Below, in pieces: positions 9,072-17,742 of a stretch of 64,000 bases of DNA. Under the pieces are notes generated by a model. It saw only the letters and a program-made list of their open reading frames with translations, made no database searches and had not been told where the DNA came from. The translations under genes and the position numbers were made by a program. How positions within the stretch are numbered: the stretch's first letter is position 1; every line of letters starts with the position of its first letter. The stretch comes from Paenibacillus uliginis N3/975 (GTDB lineage: Bacteria > Bacillota > Bacilli > Paenibacillales > Paenibacillaceae), in NCBI RefSeq assembly GCF_900177425.1, contig NZ_LT840184.1:6302261-6366260 (forward strand), in the 5' to 3' direction.

Positions 9072-10214
9072 TTAGTTGGTCGTCCGGTAAGGTAAAATGA
9101 CATACATACTCTGACTGTCGTCGATCGGCTTCAAAATAATCGGACTCATCACGCCGGTGAAAGCAATCATCAGCTGCTCACTTTCGATAATTTTTAAAAC
9201 ATCCAGCATATATTTGGAGTTAAACGAGATTCTTAGCGATTCCCCTTTAAAATCAATTAGCTCCAGCTCTTCACGTACTTTACCGAGCTCAGAAGAGCTT
9301 GAGCTGATTTCGATTCCGCCGTGTTCCATCGTCTGCATGCGCACAATGTTTGTTTTTTCCTCTTTGGAGAGCAAATAAGCACGATCGATGGACTCACTCA
9401 ATTTTTTTGTATCCAGAATTAGTTCTGTTTTGTGTGTTGTAGGAATAATTCTAGAAGTATCCGGATAAATACCGTCCAAAATACGGGAGTAGAACAGGAC
9501 ACGATCGATTTTGAACAAAACCTGATTGTCCGCTACAACGATATCGACAAGTGTGTTTTGATCCGGAATGATTTTGCTCAACTCATTCAATGTTTTACCG
9601 GCAATAACAACATTGCTGAATTTTACATCTTCTGTGCCTTCCAGCTGGGCAGAGCGTGTTGCCAGACGGTGACGGTCTGTTGCGGTAAACTTCAGCTCAT
9701 TATCTGCAAGGTTCCACAGCACACCCGTCAAAATCGGTGTCGTTTCATGAGTGGAAATGGAGAATACTGTTTGTTTGATCATGTTTTTCAACAGGTCGCC
9801 AGGAAGAGAGACTGTCTGGTTCCCTTCAATGCTTGGAAGTACCGGAAACTCTTCCGGATCCAGGCCGACCATTTGAATTTCGGTAGCACCTGCAGCAATA
9901 AAGGTCTGGAAGTTTTCTTTGACCTCCATTTGGATTTCCTGTGAAGGAAGCTTTTTGATGATTTCCACGAAAAATTTAGCAGGCAAAACGACGCTCCCTG
10001 GCTGATCCACCTGCACAATAGTTTGCTTCTCATCTTCCGCAGGAATAAAGGACTGAATGGAAATGTCGGTATCGCTGGCGGTTAATGTCACTCCTTGATG
10101 ATTCACGTCTAATTTAATCCCGCTCAAAATCGGAATTGTCGTCCGGCTTGAAATAGCTTTTGATACGTGTTGAATGGATTCGTTCAAAACATTTTTTAAT
10201 ATGCTGATTTTCAT
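9072..10214 (-). CDS. dnaN: DNA polymerase III beta subunit (sliding clamp)
   Basis: The ring-shaped processivity clamp for DNA polymerase III. SSRTTIPILSGIKL near the N-terminus and the C-terminal YVILPYRTTN are typical of the family; three topologically similar domains are expected. A longer frame opens at a GTG (10223), but that codon overlaps AAGGAG. The ATG at 10214, 8 bases from AAGGAG, gives 380 residues and matches the family's usual start. It lies after dnaA, with the origin unwinding region between them. Confidence 0.97.
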   Translation of the reverse strand: MKISILKNVLNESIQHVSKAISSRTTIPILSGIKLDVNHQGVTLTASDTDISIQSFIPAEDEKQTIVQVDQPGSVVLPAKFFVEIIKKLPSQEIQMEVKENFQTFIAAGATEIQMVGLDPEEFPVLPSIEGNQTVSLPGDLLKNMIKQTVFSISTHETTPILTGVLWNLADNELKFTATDRHRLATRSAQLEGTEDVKFSNVVIAGKTLNELSKIIPDQNTLVDIVVADNQVLFKIDRVLFYSRILDGIYPDTSRIIPTTHKTELILDTKKLSESIDRAYLLSKEEKTNIVRMQTMEHGGIEISSSSSELGKVREELELIDFKGESLRISFNSKYMLDVLKIIESEQLMIAFTGVMSPIILKPIDDSQSMYVILPYRTTN

Positions 10215-10286
10215 CAATTTCACTCCTTGCGGATATTGCGAAGGTTTTTTAATAAGCCGGCAGCGCCGGATATTTTCGACCTTCTT

Positions 10287-10384
10287 TATGGATAATTATT
10301 TATTAATTATTAATAGTATCAGTAGTAGGGGCACTGAATATGTGGATAAGCCTAAGAAAAGGCATAAAATTAAGCCTATCCACA
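10287..10384. other. oriC: DNA-unwinding element and DnaA boxes between dnaA and dnaN
   Basis: A perfect DnaA box TGTGGATAA (10341-10349) and a one-mismatch box CTATCCACA (10376-10384) flank the dnaA end. Next to the perfect box are a GC-rich patch (10328-10334) and then, read 3' to 5' on the plus strand from 10328, GAT GAT GAC TAT GAT AAT. This is the spacing of the DnaA-trio element that directs strand opening in Bacillus subtilis. An AT-only stretch (10292-10314) follows, and a one-mismatch box TATGGATAA (10287-10295) lies at the other side. Confidence 0.75.
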
Positions 10385-10417
10385 TGTGTATAGATTGTGC
10401 ATAGGCTTTGAACTTGT

Positions 10418-11764
10418 TCAGGTTGGATTTTTGATTTTCTCCGTGAGATTGTTAACAACTTTGAAGAGTTCCTGATCGACTTTAAGTGATTGGGTTATTT
10501 TCTCGTGGGCGTGAATGACCGTTGTATGGTCACGGCCTCCAAAGGCTTCACCAATCTTGGGCAGGGAATAGTCCGTTAATTCGCGGGACAAGTACATGGC
10601 AATCTGCCTCGGAAATGCGACAGCTTTCGTTCTTTTCCGAGCTTTGAAGTCTTCCATACGCAGGTTGTAGTACTCTCCGACCTTTTGCTGAATGTCCTGG
10701 ATCGTAATCATTCTTGGACGGCTGGAAGGAATGATATCTTTCAGCGCTTCAGCAGCAAGATGAGTCGTTACATCCTGGTTCGTGAGTGAGGAGTAGGCTA
10801 CGACACGTATGAGTGCGCCCTCCAGCTCGCGGATGTTCGTATCGATCTGATTGGCGATATACATCATCGCTTCATTCGGGATATCGAGATTCTCGGCTTT
10901 GGCCTTTTTACGAAGAATCGCGATCCGTGTTTCCAGATCCGGCGGCTGAATATCGGTGATCAGTCCCCATTCAAAGCGGGAGCGAAGCCGTTCCTCAAGC
11001 GTCGGTATTTCTTTTGGCGGGCGGTCACTGGAGATGATGATTTGCTTCCGTTCTTCATGCAGCGCATTGAAGGTATGGAAAAATTCCTCCTGAGTCGACT
11101 CTTTACCGGCCAGAAACTGAATATCGTCTATGAGCAGAATATCAACGTTCCGGTATTTGTTGCGGAAGCTTTCCGCCCGGTTGTCCCGGATGGAGTTGAT
11201 GAACTCGTTGGTGAACTTCTCGGAGGAGATGTACACAACTTTACTGCTCGGATTATGCTCCAAAATATAGTGTCCGATCGCATGCATCAGATGCGTTTTA
11301 CCAAGTCCTACGCCACCGTAAAGAAACAGCGGGTTGTAAGCCTTCGCCGGAGCTTCGGCCACAGCTAGCGAGGCAGCATGAGCGAATCGGTTGCCCGAGC
11401 CAATGACGAAGGTGTCGAACGTATATTTCTGATTAAGCATATGTGACTGAATTTCATCACTGGATACCTGCATAGGTTGAGACGGCTGTTGTGGGGCGGG
11501 GTCGGCGGTTTTTATCTCTTCAATGACAAACCGGACGTCAACCTGCTTTCCCATGACTTCGTACACCGTCGAGCTAACCAATTTGGTATATCTGCTTTCC
11601 AGCCATTCCACGGCAAAAGTCGTAGGAGCGGAAATGACAACGGAGTGATCGTTCAGCGTCAATGCTTTGGTGGCTTTAAACCAAGTGTCAAAACTAGGTT
11701 TGCTTAGCTTGGTTTGTATGATCGATAAAATTTGATGCCATAATTCGGAAGTATGGCTGTCCAA
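10418..11764 (-). CDS. dnaA: Chromosomal replication initiator protein DnaA
   Basis: Initiator ATPase that binds DnaA boxes and opens oriC. The N-terminal helicase-loading domain begins SELWHQILSIIQ. The AAA+ domain has Walker A YGGVGLGKTHL and Walker B DILLIDDIQF. The C-terminal DNA-binding domain has the box-reading motif GGRDHTTVIHAHEKI. An open frame extends upstream to 11806, but AAAGGAG sits 8 bases before a TTG at 11764, which matches the family's start and gives 448 residues. DnaA box clusters lie on both sides of the gene. Confidence 0.97.
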   Translation of the reverse strand: MDSHTSELWHQILSIIQTKLSKPSFDTWFKATKALTLNDHSVVISAPTTFAVEWLESRYTKLVSSTVYEVMGKQVDVRFVIEEIKTADPAPQQPSQPMQVSSDEIQSHMLNQKYTFDTFVIGSGNRFAHAASLAVAEAPAKAYNPLFLYGGVGLGKTHLMHAIGHYILEHNPSSKVVYISSEKFTNEFINSIRDNRAESFRNKYRNVDILLIDDIQFLAGKESTQEEFFHTFNALHEERKQIIISSDRPPKEIPTLEERLRSRFEWGLITDIQPPDLETRIAILRKKAKAENLDIPNEAMMYIANQIDTNIRELEGALIRVVAYSSLTNQDVTTHLAAEALKDIIPSSRPRMITIQDIQQKVGEYYNLRMEDFKARKRTKAVAFPRQIAMYLSRELTDYSLPKIGEAFGGRDHTTVIHAHEKITQSLKVDQELFKVVNNLTEKIKNPT

Positions 11765-11815
11765 AACTGTCACTCCTTTAAATCTTCCAAATGTGGCTAG
11801 AGCCATGAGTGGAAA

Positions 11816-12205
11816 TGTCGAAAGAAAATGAATGATGTAGACTTATCCCCAATGCTAGACTCCGTAAAAACAAAAAAATATGGATAAATTGAAATTGTTC
11901 ACAACTTTATCCACAGCCTGTTGATAATATGGAGGGTTCATTCACATATTCACATCCAAAAGTAATATCATCATAGCAAAAGAAGGGCTTATTTTCAATG
12001 CGTGAGCGTTTTTTATCCACAAATTCAAGACGTTGTGCATAATTTTTATTCACACCACTATATATTGTTTATAATCTGTTCAGGTTTCGACATCATTGGT
12101 AACAATGCGGGAAAAATTATACACAGGTTGTTCGTGCTGAGAATGAAGTATTCAGCTTTTTGTCGGGATGTGAAAAAACCACTTTGGCAGCCTGCCTGTG
12201 GGTAA
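11816..12205. other. oriC: DnaA box cluster upstream of dnaA
   Basis: Two perfect boxes TTATCCACA lie at 11907-11915 and 12013-12021. One-mismatch boxes lie at 11843-11851, 11879-11887, 12034-12042, 12046-12054, 12117-12125 and 12197-12205. There are also two Spo0A-box-like heptamers: TGTCGAA (11816-11822) and its complement (12086-12092). The 556 bases between dnaA and gntK hold no gene; the short open frames are incidental. Confidence 0.85.
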
Positions 12206-12252
12206 CCTTTCCTTCATTAGCTGTGTATGCCGGGCAAACCAACAATTGAAAG

Positions 12253-12285
12253 AAAAAAAGGCCGCTCCGTGAGGAGCGGCCTTTT
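12253..12285. terminator. Bidirectional terminator beside gntK
   Basis: The stem AAGGCCGCTCC/GGAGCGGCCTT encloses gtga, with an A run before and a T run after, so it can work on both strands. It ends the gluconate operon on the minus strand. Confidence 0.85.
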
Positions 12286-12320
12286 AGCTCTAATTGAAGT
12301 CATTTGAGGTTATGTGACAA

Positions 12321-13868
12321 TCAGATTTTCATAAATTTGCGCTGGAACTCGGCAATCGCCTCGTATTCTTCTTCCAGCTTGCGGGAGATTCGGATATAGA
12401 TCGGCAGAAGGCTCTTATATATTACAGCGTTCTGTTCAATCGGCTGATGCTCGTGAGTACCGCCAACCATATCGGCCACGATATCAAGCGATTGGGCTCT
12501 GCCTGTAGCATAAAGACCAAGCACAACAGCTCCAAGACAGGAGCTTTCGTAGCTCTCAGGGACGATAACTTGTTGATTGAAAATATCCGCCATCATCTGA
12601 CGCCAGATTGGAGAGCGGGCGAAACCGCCAGTCGCATGAATCTTGGACGGACATCCCATTTGCTCTTCCATCGCAAGCAGTACGGTGTACATGTTGAAAA
12701 TAACACCTTCCAGCACAGAGCGGATCATATGCTCCTTCTGATGGTTTAAGGTGAGGCCAAAGAAGGAACCGCGTGCATTCGGATCCCATAACGGAGCACG
12801 CTCTCCAGTCAGGTAAGGATGGAATAGAAGACCGTCTGAACCGGGAGCGACCCGCTCTGCAATCTTAGTCAAGACGTCATATGGATTGATACCGAGCCGC
12901 TTCGCCGTCTCTACCTCCGATGCGGCGAACTGATCACGGACCCATCGGAAGATCATGCCGCCGTTGTTAACCGGACCGCCAATCACCCATTTATTTTCCG
13001 TCAGTGCATAACAAAAAATACGTCCTTTGGGATCCGTCATTGGTTTATCCACAACGGTTCGAATGGCACCGCTGGTACCGATTGTAGCTGCGACCACACC
13101 TGGTTCAATAGCATTGACACCGAGATTGGAGAGCACGCCGTCACTTGCTCCCAGCACGAATGGAGTGGAAGGAGAGAGGCCCATAGCGGCTGCATAACCG
13201 GTGTCGAGCCCTGTCATGATGTGTGTGGTAGGTACCAGGGTCGACAGGCGGTCTTCTGTAATTCCAGCGATCTTTAAAGCCTCTTCGTCCCAACTCAGCG
13301 CATTAAGGTTTAACAAGCCAGTAGACGAAGCGATCGAATGGTCAACGACATATTGATGAAACAATTTGTAATATACATACTCTTTAATCGAAATGAATTT
13401 TGCTGCGTTGTTAAACAATGACTCCTGTTCATGACGCAGCCACATAAGTTTGGTAATGGGAGACATCGGATGGATTGGGGTACCGGTTCTTAAGTACAAC
13501 TCATGCCCGCCAAAATCTTTTTTCAGTCTGGCAGACCATTCCGCACTCCGGTTATCAGCCCAAGTAATACAGTGAGTCAGCGGATTTCCGTTCTTATCAA
13601 CCGCAATGACACTGTGCATTGCCGAGCTGAAAGAGACGAACAGAACCTGGTCCGGATGGATGCCGCTACCCGCCATAACTCCTTGAACCGAGGATATTAC
13701 CGTATTAAATATTTCCTCAGGATCCTGCTCAGCAGCGGAGGGAGCAGGCGTGAGGAGCGGATATTCACCGTCCGATTTGGCAATGATTTTCCCGTCCTCT
13801 GTAAACAGCACAGCTTTCGTGCTGGTTGTTCCAATATCAACACCGATCATATAGTTCAGCGTATCCAT
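12321..13868 (-). CDS. gntK: Gluconokinase (FGGY family)
   Basis: FGGY carbohydrate kinase of 515 residues that would phosphorylate gluconate to 6-phosphogluconate. The N-terminal phosphate loop is YMIGVDIGTTSTKAVLF. Further on are SFSSAMHSVIAVD, GGPVNNGG and the second nucleotide-binding stretch IHATGGFARSPIWRQMMAD. The substrate is inferred from the neighbours gntP, gntR and a 6-phosphogluconate dehydrogenase, a combination that matches the gnt operon of Bacillus subtilis. It is the last gene of the operon, followed by a strong terminator and then by oriC. Confidence 0.92.
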   Translation of the reverse strand: MDTLNYMIGVDIGTTSTKAVLFTEDGKIIAKSDGEYPLLTPAPSAAEQDPEEIFNTVISSVQGVMAGSGIHPDQVLFVSFSSAMHSVIAVDKNGNPLTHCITWADNRSAEWSARLKKDFGGHELYLRTGTPIHPMSPITKLMWLRHEQESLFNNAAKFISIKEYVYYKLFHQYVVDHSIASSTGLLNLNALSWDEEALKIAGITEDRLSTLVPTTHIMTGLDTGYAAAMGLSPSTPFVLGASDGVLSNLGVNAIEPGVVAATIGTSGAIRTVVDKPMTDPKGRIFCYALTENKWVIGGPVNNGGMIFRWVRDQFAASEVETAKRLGINPYDVLTKIAERVAPGSDGLLFHPYLTGERAPLWDPNARGSFFGLTLNHQKEHMIRSVLEGVIFNMYTVLLAMEEQMGCPSKIHATGGFARSPIWRQMMADIFNQQVIVPESYESSCLGAVVLGLYATGRAQSLDIVADMVGGTHEHQPIEQNAVIYKSLLPIYIRISRKLEEEYEAIAEFQRKFMKI

Positions 13869-13928
13869 AAGGCATACCTTCTTTCCACAATAAGGTGTTT
13901 CGAGATCAGTCTAATCTGTAATCTCAAA

Positions 13929-15290
13929 TTATACAAAAACGTTCAAGGTGAGAGTGAGCACAAGTCCGATGACTGACAAAAGGGTTTCCATAACGGTCCA
14001 GGATTTCAGCGTCTGCGGCACAGTCATGTTGAAAAACTCTTTAACCATCCAAAAGCCAGCGTCATTTACGTGTGACAATACGATGGAGCCTGCTCCTGTT
14101 GCCAAAACGACCAGTTCCACATTGGCACCTGGTGTCAGAGCGAGTACTGGTGCTACAATCCCGGCTGCCGTTGTCATGGCTACCGTAGCAGAACCTGTTG
14201 CAACACGGATCAGAGCAGCAACAAGCCAGGCGAACAAGATGGCGTTAATGTTGGCTCCTGTGGCGATTTCCGCAATTGCCGTACCGACACCGCTGTTGAT
14301 AAGTACTTGTTTGAATGCTCCGCCTGCGCCGATGATCAGGACAATTGTCGCTATAGGTGCAAGACACTCGCTTGTAAATCGGGAAATTTCGTGTTTGTTG
14401 AAACCGCGGGCAAATCCAAGCGAGAAAAAGGAGAACACTGCAGCGATCAACAGCGCGATGATTTCATGCCCAATAAATTCACAGAATAAAGTGATGCTGC
14501 TGGATGCATCAGGATCGACAATATCTGCAATGGAACCGATAAGCATCAGAATGACTGGTAGCAAAATCGTAAACAGCGTTATTCCAAAGCCGGGCAGCCC
14601 GCGTGTTGCTTTGTTGGAGAATTGTTCAGCCAGCTCTGCCGGCGGTTCGGTCTGAATACGTTTACCGATGAATTTACCAAAGAGCGGACCGGCAATAATG
14701 GCCGTCGGAATACCAATGATGAACGAATACAATATAGTTTTTCCAAGATCCGCCTGATAGGCATCAATTGCAATCATGGGAGCTGGATGCGGGGGAACCA
14801 AGCCGTGAACAGTGGAAAGACCAGCAAGAATCGGAATTCCGATCTGAAGCAGCGGCATTTTTGTTTTACGGGCTACGGTAAAGACAATCGGAATCAATAG
14901 AATGACGCCGACTTCAAAGAACACGGGAAGACCTACTATGAATCCGACGATCATCATCGCCCAGTGAACTCTTTTTTCTCCAAAACGGTCAACGAGTGTG
15001 TTAGCGATTTGCTCGGCACCACCGGATTCGGCCATCATTTTACCGAGCATGGTTCCGAGGGCAATAACGATTGCGATCGTACCCAATGTGCCGCCTAAAC
15101 CGCTTGTTATGGAGGTAACAACATCGGCTGGCTTCATGCCAGTGAACAGTCCGAGCATTAGGGCCGAAATCAGAAGGGTAACAAAGGGATTCCATTTATA
15201 CTTTGAGATCAGAAGGATCAGAAAAACGATGGTTATCAGAGTCCAAAACATTAAAGTAGCATTATGGCTAAGACCAAAAAGTGAGCTCAT
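13929..15290 (-). CDS. gntP: Gluconate permease (GntP family)
   Basis: GntP-family gluconate:proton symporter with about 12-14 hydrophobic segments across 453 residues. Recognisable stretches are GLFTGMKPADVVTSI, LGTMLGKMMAESGG and GLVPPHPAPMIA, the last a conserved family motif. The open frame extends upstream to 15473, but AGGAGG (just after 15296 on the minus strand) sits 9 bases before the ATG at 15290; the extra N-terminal residues are not membrane-like and are rejected. It lies between gntR and gntK, with a GntR-type operator in front. Confidence 0.93.
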   Translation of the reverse strand: MSSLFGLSHNATLMFWTLITIVFLILLISKYKWNPFVTLLISALMLGLFTGMKPADVVTSITSGLGGTLGTIAIVIALGTMLGKMMAESGGAEQIANTLVDRFGEKRVHWAMMIVGFIVGLPVFFEVGVILLIPIVFTVARKTKMPLLQIGIPILAGLSTVHGLVPPHPAPMIAIDAYQADLGKTILYSFIIGIPTAIIAGPLFGKFIGKRIQTEPPAELAEQFSNKATRGLPGFGITLFTILLPVILMLIGSIADIVDPDASSSITLFCEFIGHEIIALLIAAVFSFFSLGFARGFNKHEISRFTSECLAPIATIVLIIGAGGAFKQVLINSGVGTAIAEIATGANINAILFAWLVAALIRVATGSATVAMTTAAGIVAPVLALTPGANVELVVLATGAGSIVLSHVNDAGFWMVKEFFNMTVPQTLKSWTVMETLLSVIGLVLTLTLNVFV

Positions 15291-15369
15291 GTTGAACATC
15301 CTCCTAAATAATATACCCTCATTATTGGGGGCGATCGATGGTAAGTCTCTGAGGTAGTATACCCTTTTT

Positions 15370-15394
15370 AAGTTGTGTACTTGTCGACAACTTG
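15370..15394 (-). promoter_or_regulatory. Second GntR operator, upstream of gntP
   Basis: The inverted repeat AAGTTGT/ACAACTT surrounds a core close to GTACTTGTCGACAACTT, similar to the operator in front of gnd and to the ATACTTGTATACAAGTAT operator known in Bacillus subtilis. It lies between gntR and gntP, suggesting a second repressed transcription start. Confidence 0.6.
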
Positions 15395-15426
15395 AGGTAA
15401 AAGAGATTGCACCTGAGGTGGTGCTG

Positions 15427-16104
15427 CTATCCCTTAGGGAAGCTGTGGTACAGGGTCGTACGGGAATCGTCAAAATAATGCTGAACCGCCAATTGAATTC
15501 GCTGCGGATCCAAAGAATTCATCTCTTGTACCAGTTTGACGTGTTTCTGTATCACATAACTGATTTTGGATTCTCCGCCGCTGAATATCTGCTCTGTTGT
15601 GATGAGCATAACGGTCATGACGATCGGACGGATGCTTTTCCATAAATGGAGGATGCGTTTATGATTGGCCTCTGTAATGATTCTTTCATGGAAAGCCAAG
15701 TCTTGATAAGAAAAGTCAACGGAATCGCGGTGTTTGGCTGCCAGCTTCATCCGGTCTATGATCTGCTCAAGGCTGCGTATTAAATCCGGATGAGGATTTA
15801 GAAATACACGGCCCTGAACAAAACTTTCTATGAGAAAACGGACATCGTAAAGTTCTTCCATATCTTTTAAAGATAAACCGATAACGACAGCGCCCATGCG
15901 TTCCAACCGGATCAGACCTTCATTCGATAGCGTTTTCATTGCTTCCCTAACGGGAGAACGGCTGGTTCCGAAATCGCTTGCAATTCGGTTTTCAGACAAA
16001 ACTTCGCCTGGTTTAATGGCTCCGCTTATGATCTGAAGGCGTAATTCACTTGTAATGGCCTCCCCAAGGGAGACTCCCTGAAGCCAAGATGTAGGATATT
16101 TCAT
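15427..16104 (-). CDS. gntR: Gluconate operon repressor GntR
   Basis: GntR/FadR-type transcription factor of about 225 residues. The winged helix is at the N-terminus (NRIASDFGTSRSPVREAMKT is the recognition region), and the C-terminal all-helical FCD effector domain has the metal or ligand histidines (HERIITEANHKR). In Bacillus the homologue represses gnt genes and is released by gluconate. The frame can open at a TTG (16119), but GGAG sits 9 bases before the ATG at 16104. Operators are seen upstream of gnd and of gntP, consistent with autoregulation of the operon. Confidence 0.9.
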   Translation of the reverse strand: MKYPTSWLQGVSLGEAITSELRLQIISGAIKPGEVLSENRIASDFGTSRSPVREAMKTLSNEGLIRLERMGAVVIGLSLKDMEELYDVRFLIESFVQGRVFLNPHPDLIRSLEQIIDRMKLAAKHRDSVDFSYQDLAFHERIITEANHKRILHLWKSIRPIVMTVMLITTEQIFSGGESKISYVIQKHVKLVQEMNSLDPQRIQLAVQHYFDDSRTTLYHSFPKG

Positions 16105-16218
16105 GACGATGATCTCCAATCCGAATATCTAATGGTAATGATTGTACCATATCGGAAGTGGCTTGTTCCATGGAAAGGAAGCCGTACATACCTGGGCAAC
16201 ATAGGGAGTAGTCGGTGG

Positions 16219-17118
16219 TTACTCTGACTTTTCAACAGCATGGCCGCCAAATTCATTGCGGAGTGCTGCTACGACTTTTCCATGGAATGTATCATTTTCC
16301 ATGGAGCGGTAGCGCATAAACAATGACATAGCAATAACTGGTGCGCTAGCCTGCAGATCAAGTGCTGTCTCCACGGTCCATTTGCCTTCACCGGAAGATT
16401 TCATAACACCTTTAATACCTTCAAGCTTTGGATCTTTCGAAAAAGCGTTCTGGGTCAGTTCCATTAGCCAGCTGCGGATGACTGAACCGTTGGACCAGAC
16501 ACGTGCGACATCTTCAAAGTTATAGTTGAAGCTGCTTTTTTCAAGTACTTCGAACCCTTCGGCAATGGATTGCATCATGCCGTACTCGATTCCGTTGTGT
16601 ACCATTTTCAAAAAGTGACCGCTGCCGTTTGGACCGGCATACAAATAGCCGTTTTCGACTGCCATGTCTTTAAATAGAGGCTCAATGATAGGGAATACAT
16701 CCGGATTGCCGCCAATCATAAAGCATCCTCCGTTATGAGCTCCCTCCATACCGCCGGAAGTGCCAGCGTCAAAATAATGAATACCTTGAGCTGCAAGTTT
16801 CTCTGCACGGGTGATGGATTCTTTGTAATGTGAGTTCCCGCCGTCAATCAATATATCTCCAGCCTGAAGCAGAGGAGTAATGGATTCGATTACAGACTCG
16901 ACAATAGCTCCCGCAGGCACCATCATCCACACAATCCGGGGGGCTGGAAGCTTGGCCACCATGTCCTCCAAGGAAGATGCTCCCTCAGCTCCATGTTCTG
17001 CTGATTGCTGAACCAGTTCAGGGTTTACATCATACGCTGCTACCTGATGATTATGACGTACCAGGTTTTGCATGAGGTTAAAACCCATTTTGCCGAGGCC
17101 GATCAGACCGATTTTCAT
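16219..17118 (-). CDS. gnd: 6-phosphogluconate dehydrogenase, decarboxylating, short type
   Basis: Oxidises 6-phosphogluconate to ribulose 5-phosphate. The Rossmann loop is GLIGLGKMGFNLMQNL. The substrate-binding and catalytic elements are FDAGTSGGMEGAHNGGCFMIGG and HFLKMVHNGIEYGMMQSIAEG, the latter with the general-base lysine. At 299 residues it is the short, YqeC-like class, which is often NAD-linked, rather than the 468-residue GntZ of the Bacillus subtilis gnt operon. It is the first gene of this operon, so kinase and dehydrogenase are made together. Confidence 0.92.
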   Translation of the reverse strand: MKIGLIGLGKMGFNLMQNLVRHNHQVAAYDVNPELVQQSAEHGAEGASSLEDMVAKLPAPRIVWMMVPAGAIVESVIESITPLLQAGDILIDGGNSHYKESITRAEKLAAQGIHYFDAGTSGGMEGAHNGGCFMIGGNPDVFPIIEPLFKDMAVENGYLYAGPNGSGHFLKMVHNGIEYGMMQSIAEGFEVLEKSSFNYNFEDVARVWSNGSVIRSWLMELTQNAFSKDPKLEGIKGVMKSSGEGKWTVETALDLQASAPVIAMSLFMRYRSMENDTFHGKVVAALRNEFGGHAVEKSE

Positions 17119-17143
17119 GTAAAGTGCAGTCCTTTCTTACTGT

Positions 17144-17202
17144 ATACTTGTATACAACTTATTTTTCTTAATCATCTTACTCCTTATAAAAGCATCTGTA
17201 AA
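17144..17202 (-). promoter_or_regulatory. gnd promoter and GntR operator
   Basis: Minus-strand -35 TTTACA (17197-17202), a 17-base spacer and -10 TAAGAT (17174-17179). Immediately downstream, over the expected start of transcription, is the palindrome core ATACTTGTATACAACTT (17144-17160), nearly identical to the known Bacillus subtilis gnt operator. The geometry fits a repressor that blocks initiation. Confidence 0.75.
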
Positions 17203-17209
17203 CATCACC

Positions 17210-17223
17210 TGTAAGCGTCAACA
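17210..17223. promoter_or_regulatory. cre-like CcpA site
   Basis: TGTAAGCGTCAACA matches the cre consensus TGWAANCGNTNWCA at all but one fixed position. It lies just upstream of the gnd -35, where CcpA could repress the operon during growth on glucose. Confidence 0.55.
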
Positions 17224-17272
17224 GCAAGAGGGTATTGCCAAAAGGCATTGACGGAAAAACAGTTAAAAATAA

Positions 17273-17290
17273 TTATCCCCATGTGGATAA
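17273..17290. other. Outlying pair of overlapping DnaA boxes
   Basis: TTATCCCCA (17273-17281, one mismatch) abuts a perfect TGTGGATAA (17282-17290). These lie on the rpmH side of the gnt operon, 5 kb from the main upstream cluster. The 17119-17742 stretch has no gene; it holds the gnt control region, these boxes and the repeat at 17344-17515. Confidence 0.55.
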
Positions 17291-17343
17291 TTATTCGTGA
17301 ATCCTGAAGTAAACATGCATGGTTGTGGAAAACTTTAAGTGCG

Positions 17344-17515
17344 TGTTCATAAAGGTCGGTTTTCAGCACCGAGAAGGTTGGATGAAGCTAGGGAGTGAGG
17401 AGCGGAGCGTACGTTTTGGGTACGTGAGCACCGGAAGGACCGGCTGAATTCAAGATTCGATGCCGAGCCCACTTCCTGATTCACTTCGTGATCAAAAGCG
17501 GACTTTTTGAATAAC
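17344..17515. repeat. Interspersed repeat-like element between gnd and rpmH
   Basis: A 172-base non-coding element whose ends are imperfect inverted copies: GTTCATAAAGGTCGG at the left, and the complement of GTTATTCAAAAAGTCCG at the right. It contains internal hairpins such as TCACTTCGTGA. From memory, near-identical stretches recur between genes in Paenibacillus genomes. Only one copy is present in this window, so the repeat status is inference. Confidence 0.5.
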
Positions 17516-17742
17516 CTCTTTAAAGGAATGATATAGGAAGTTTTGGATTGACTTCTGGATGTGATTGTGATTAAATATATAAAGGCATTTTCTGTGATGA
17601 TATTTATTAAATATAAGAAAGTATTAGTGTTCTATTTTTCTTATATTTCTCGCAGAAACGGACCTATCTTACAAAATGATGGCGAACCGTTTCTACTTGT
17701 TATATGGTAAGATAAGATTCCTTTAAGGGGGTGCAACAGATC

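Noticed and set aside
12002..12205. A short ORF inside oriC
   Set aside because: It is covered by DnaA boxes, lacks a ribosome site and matches nothing.
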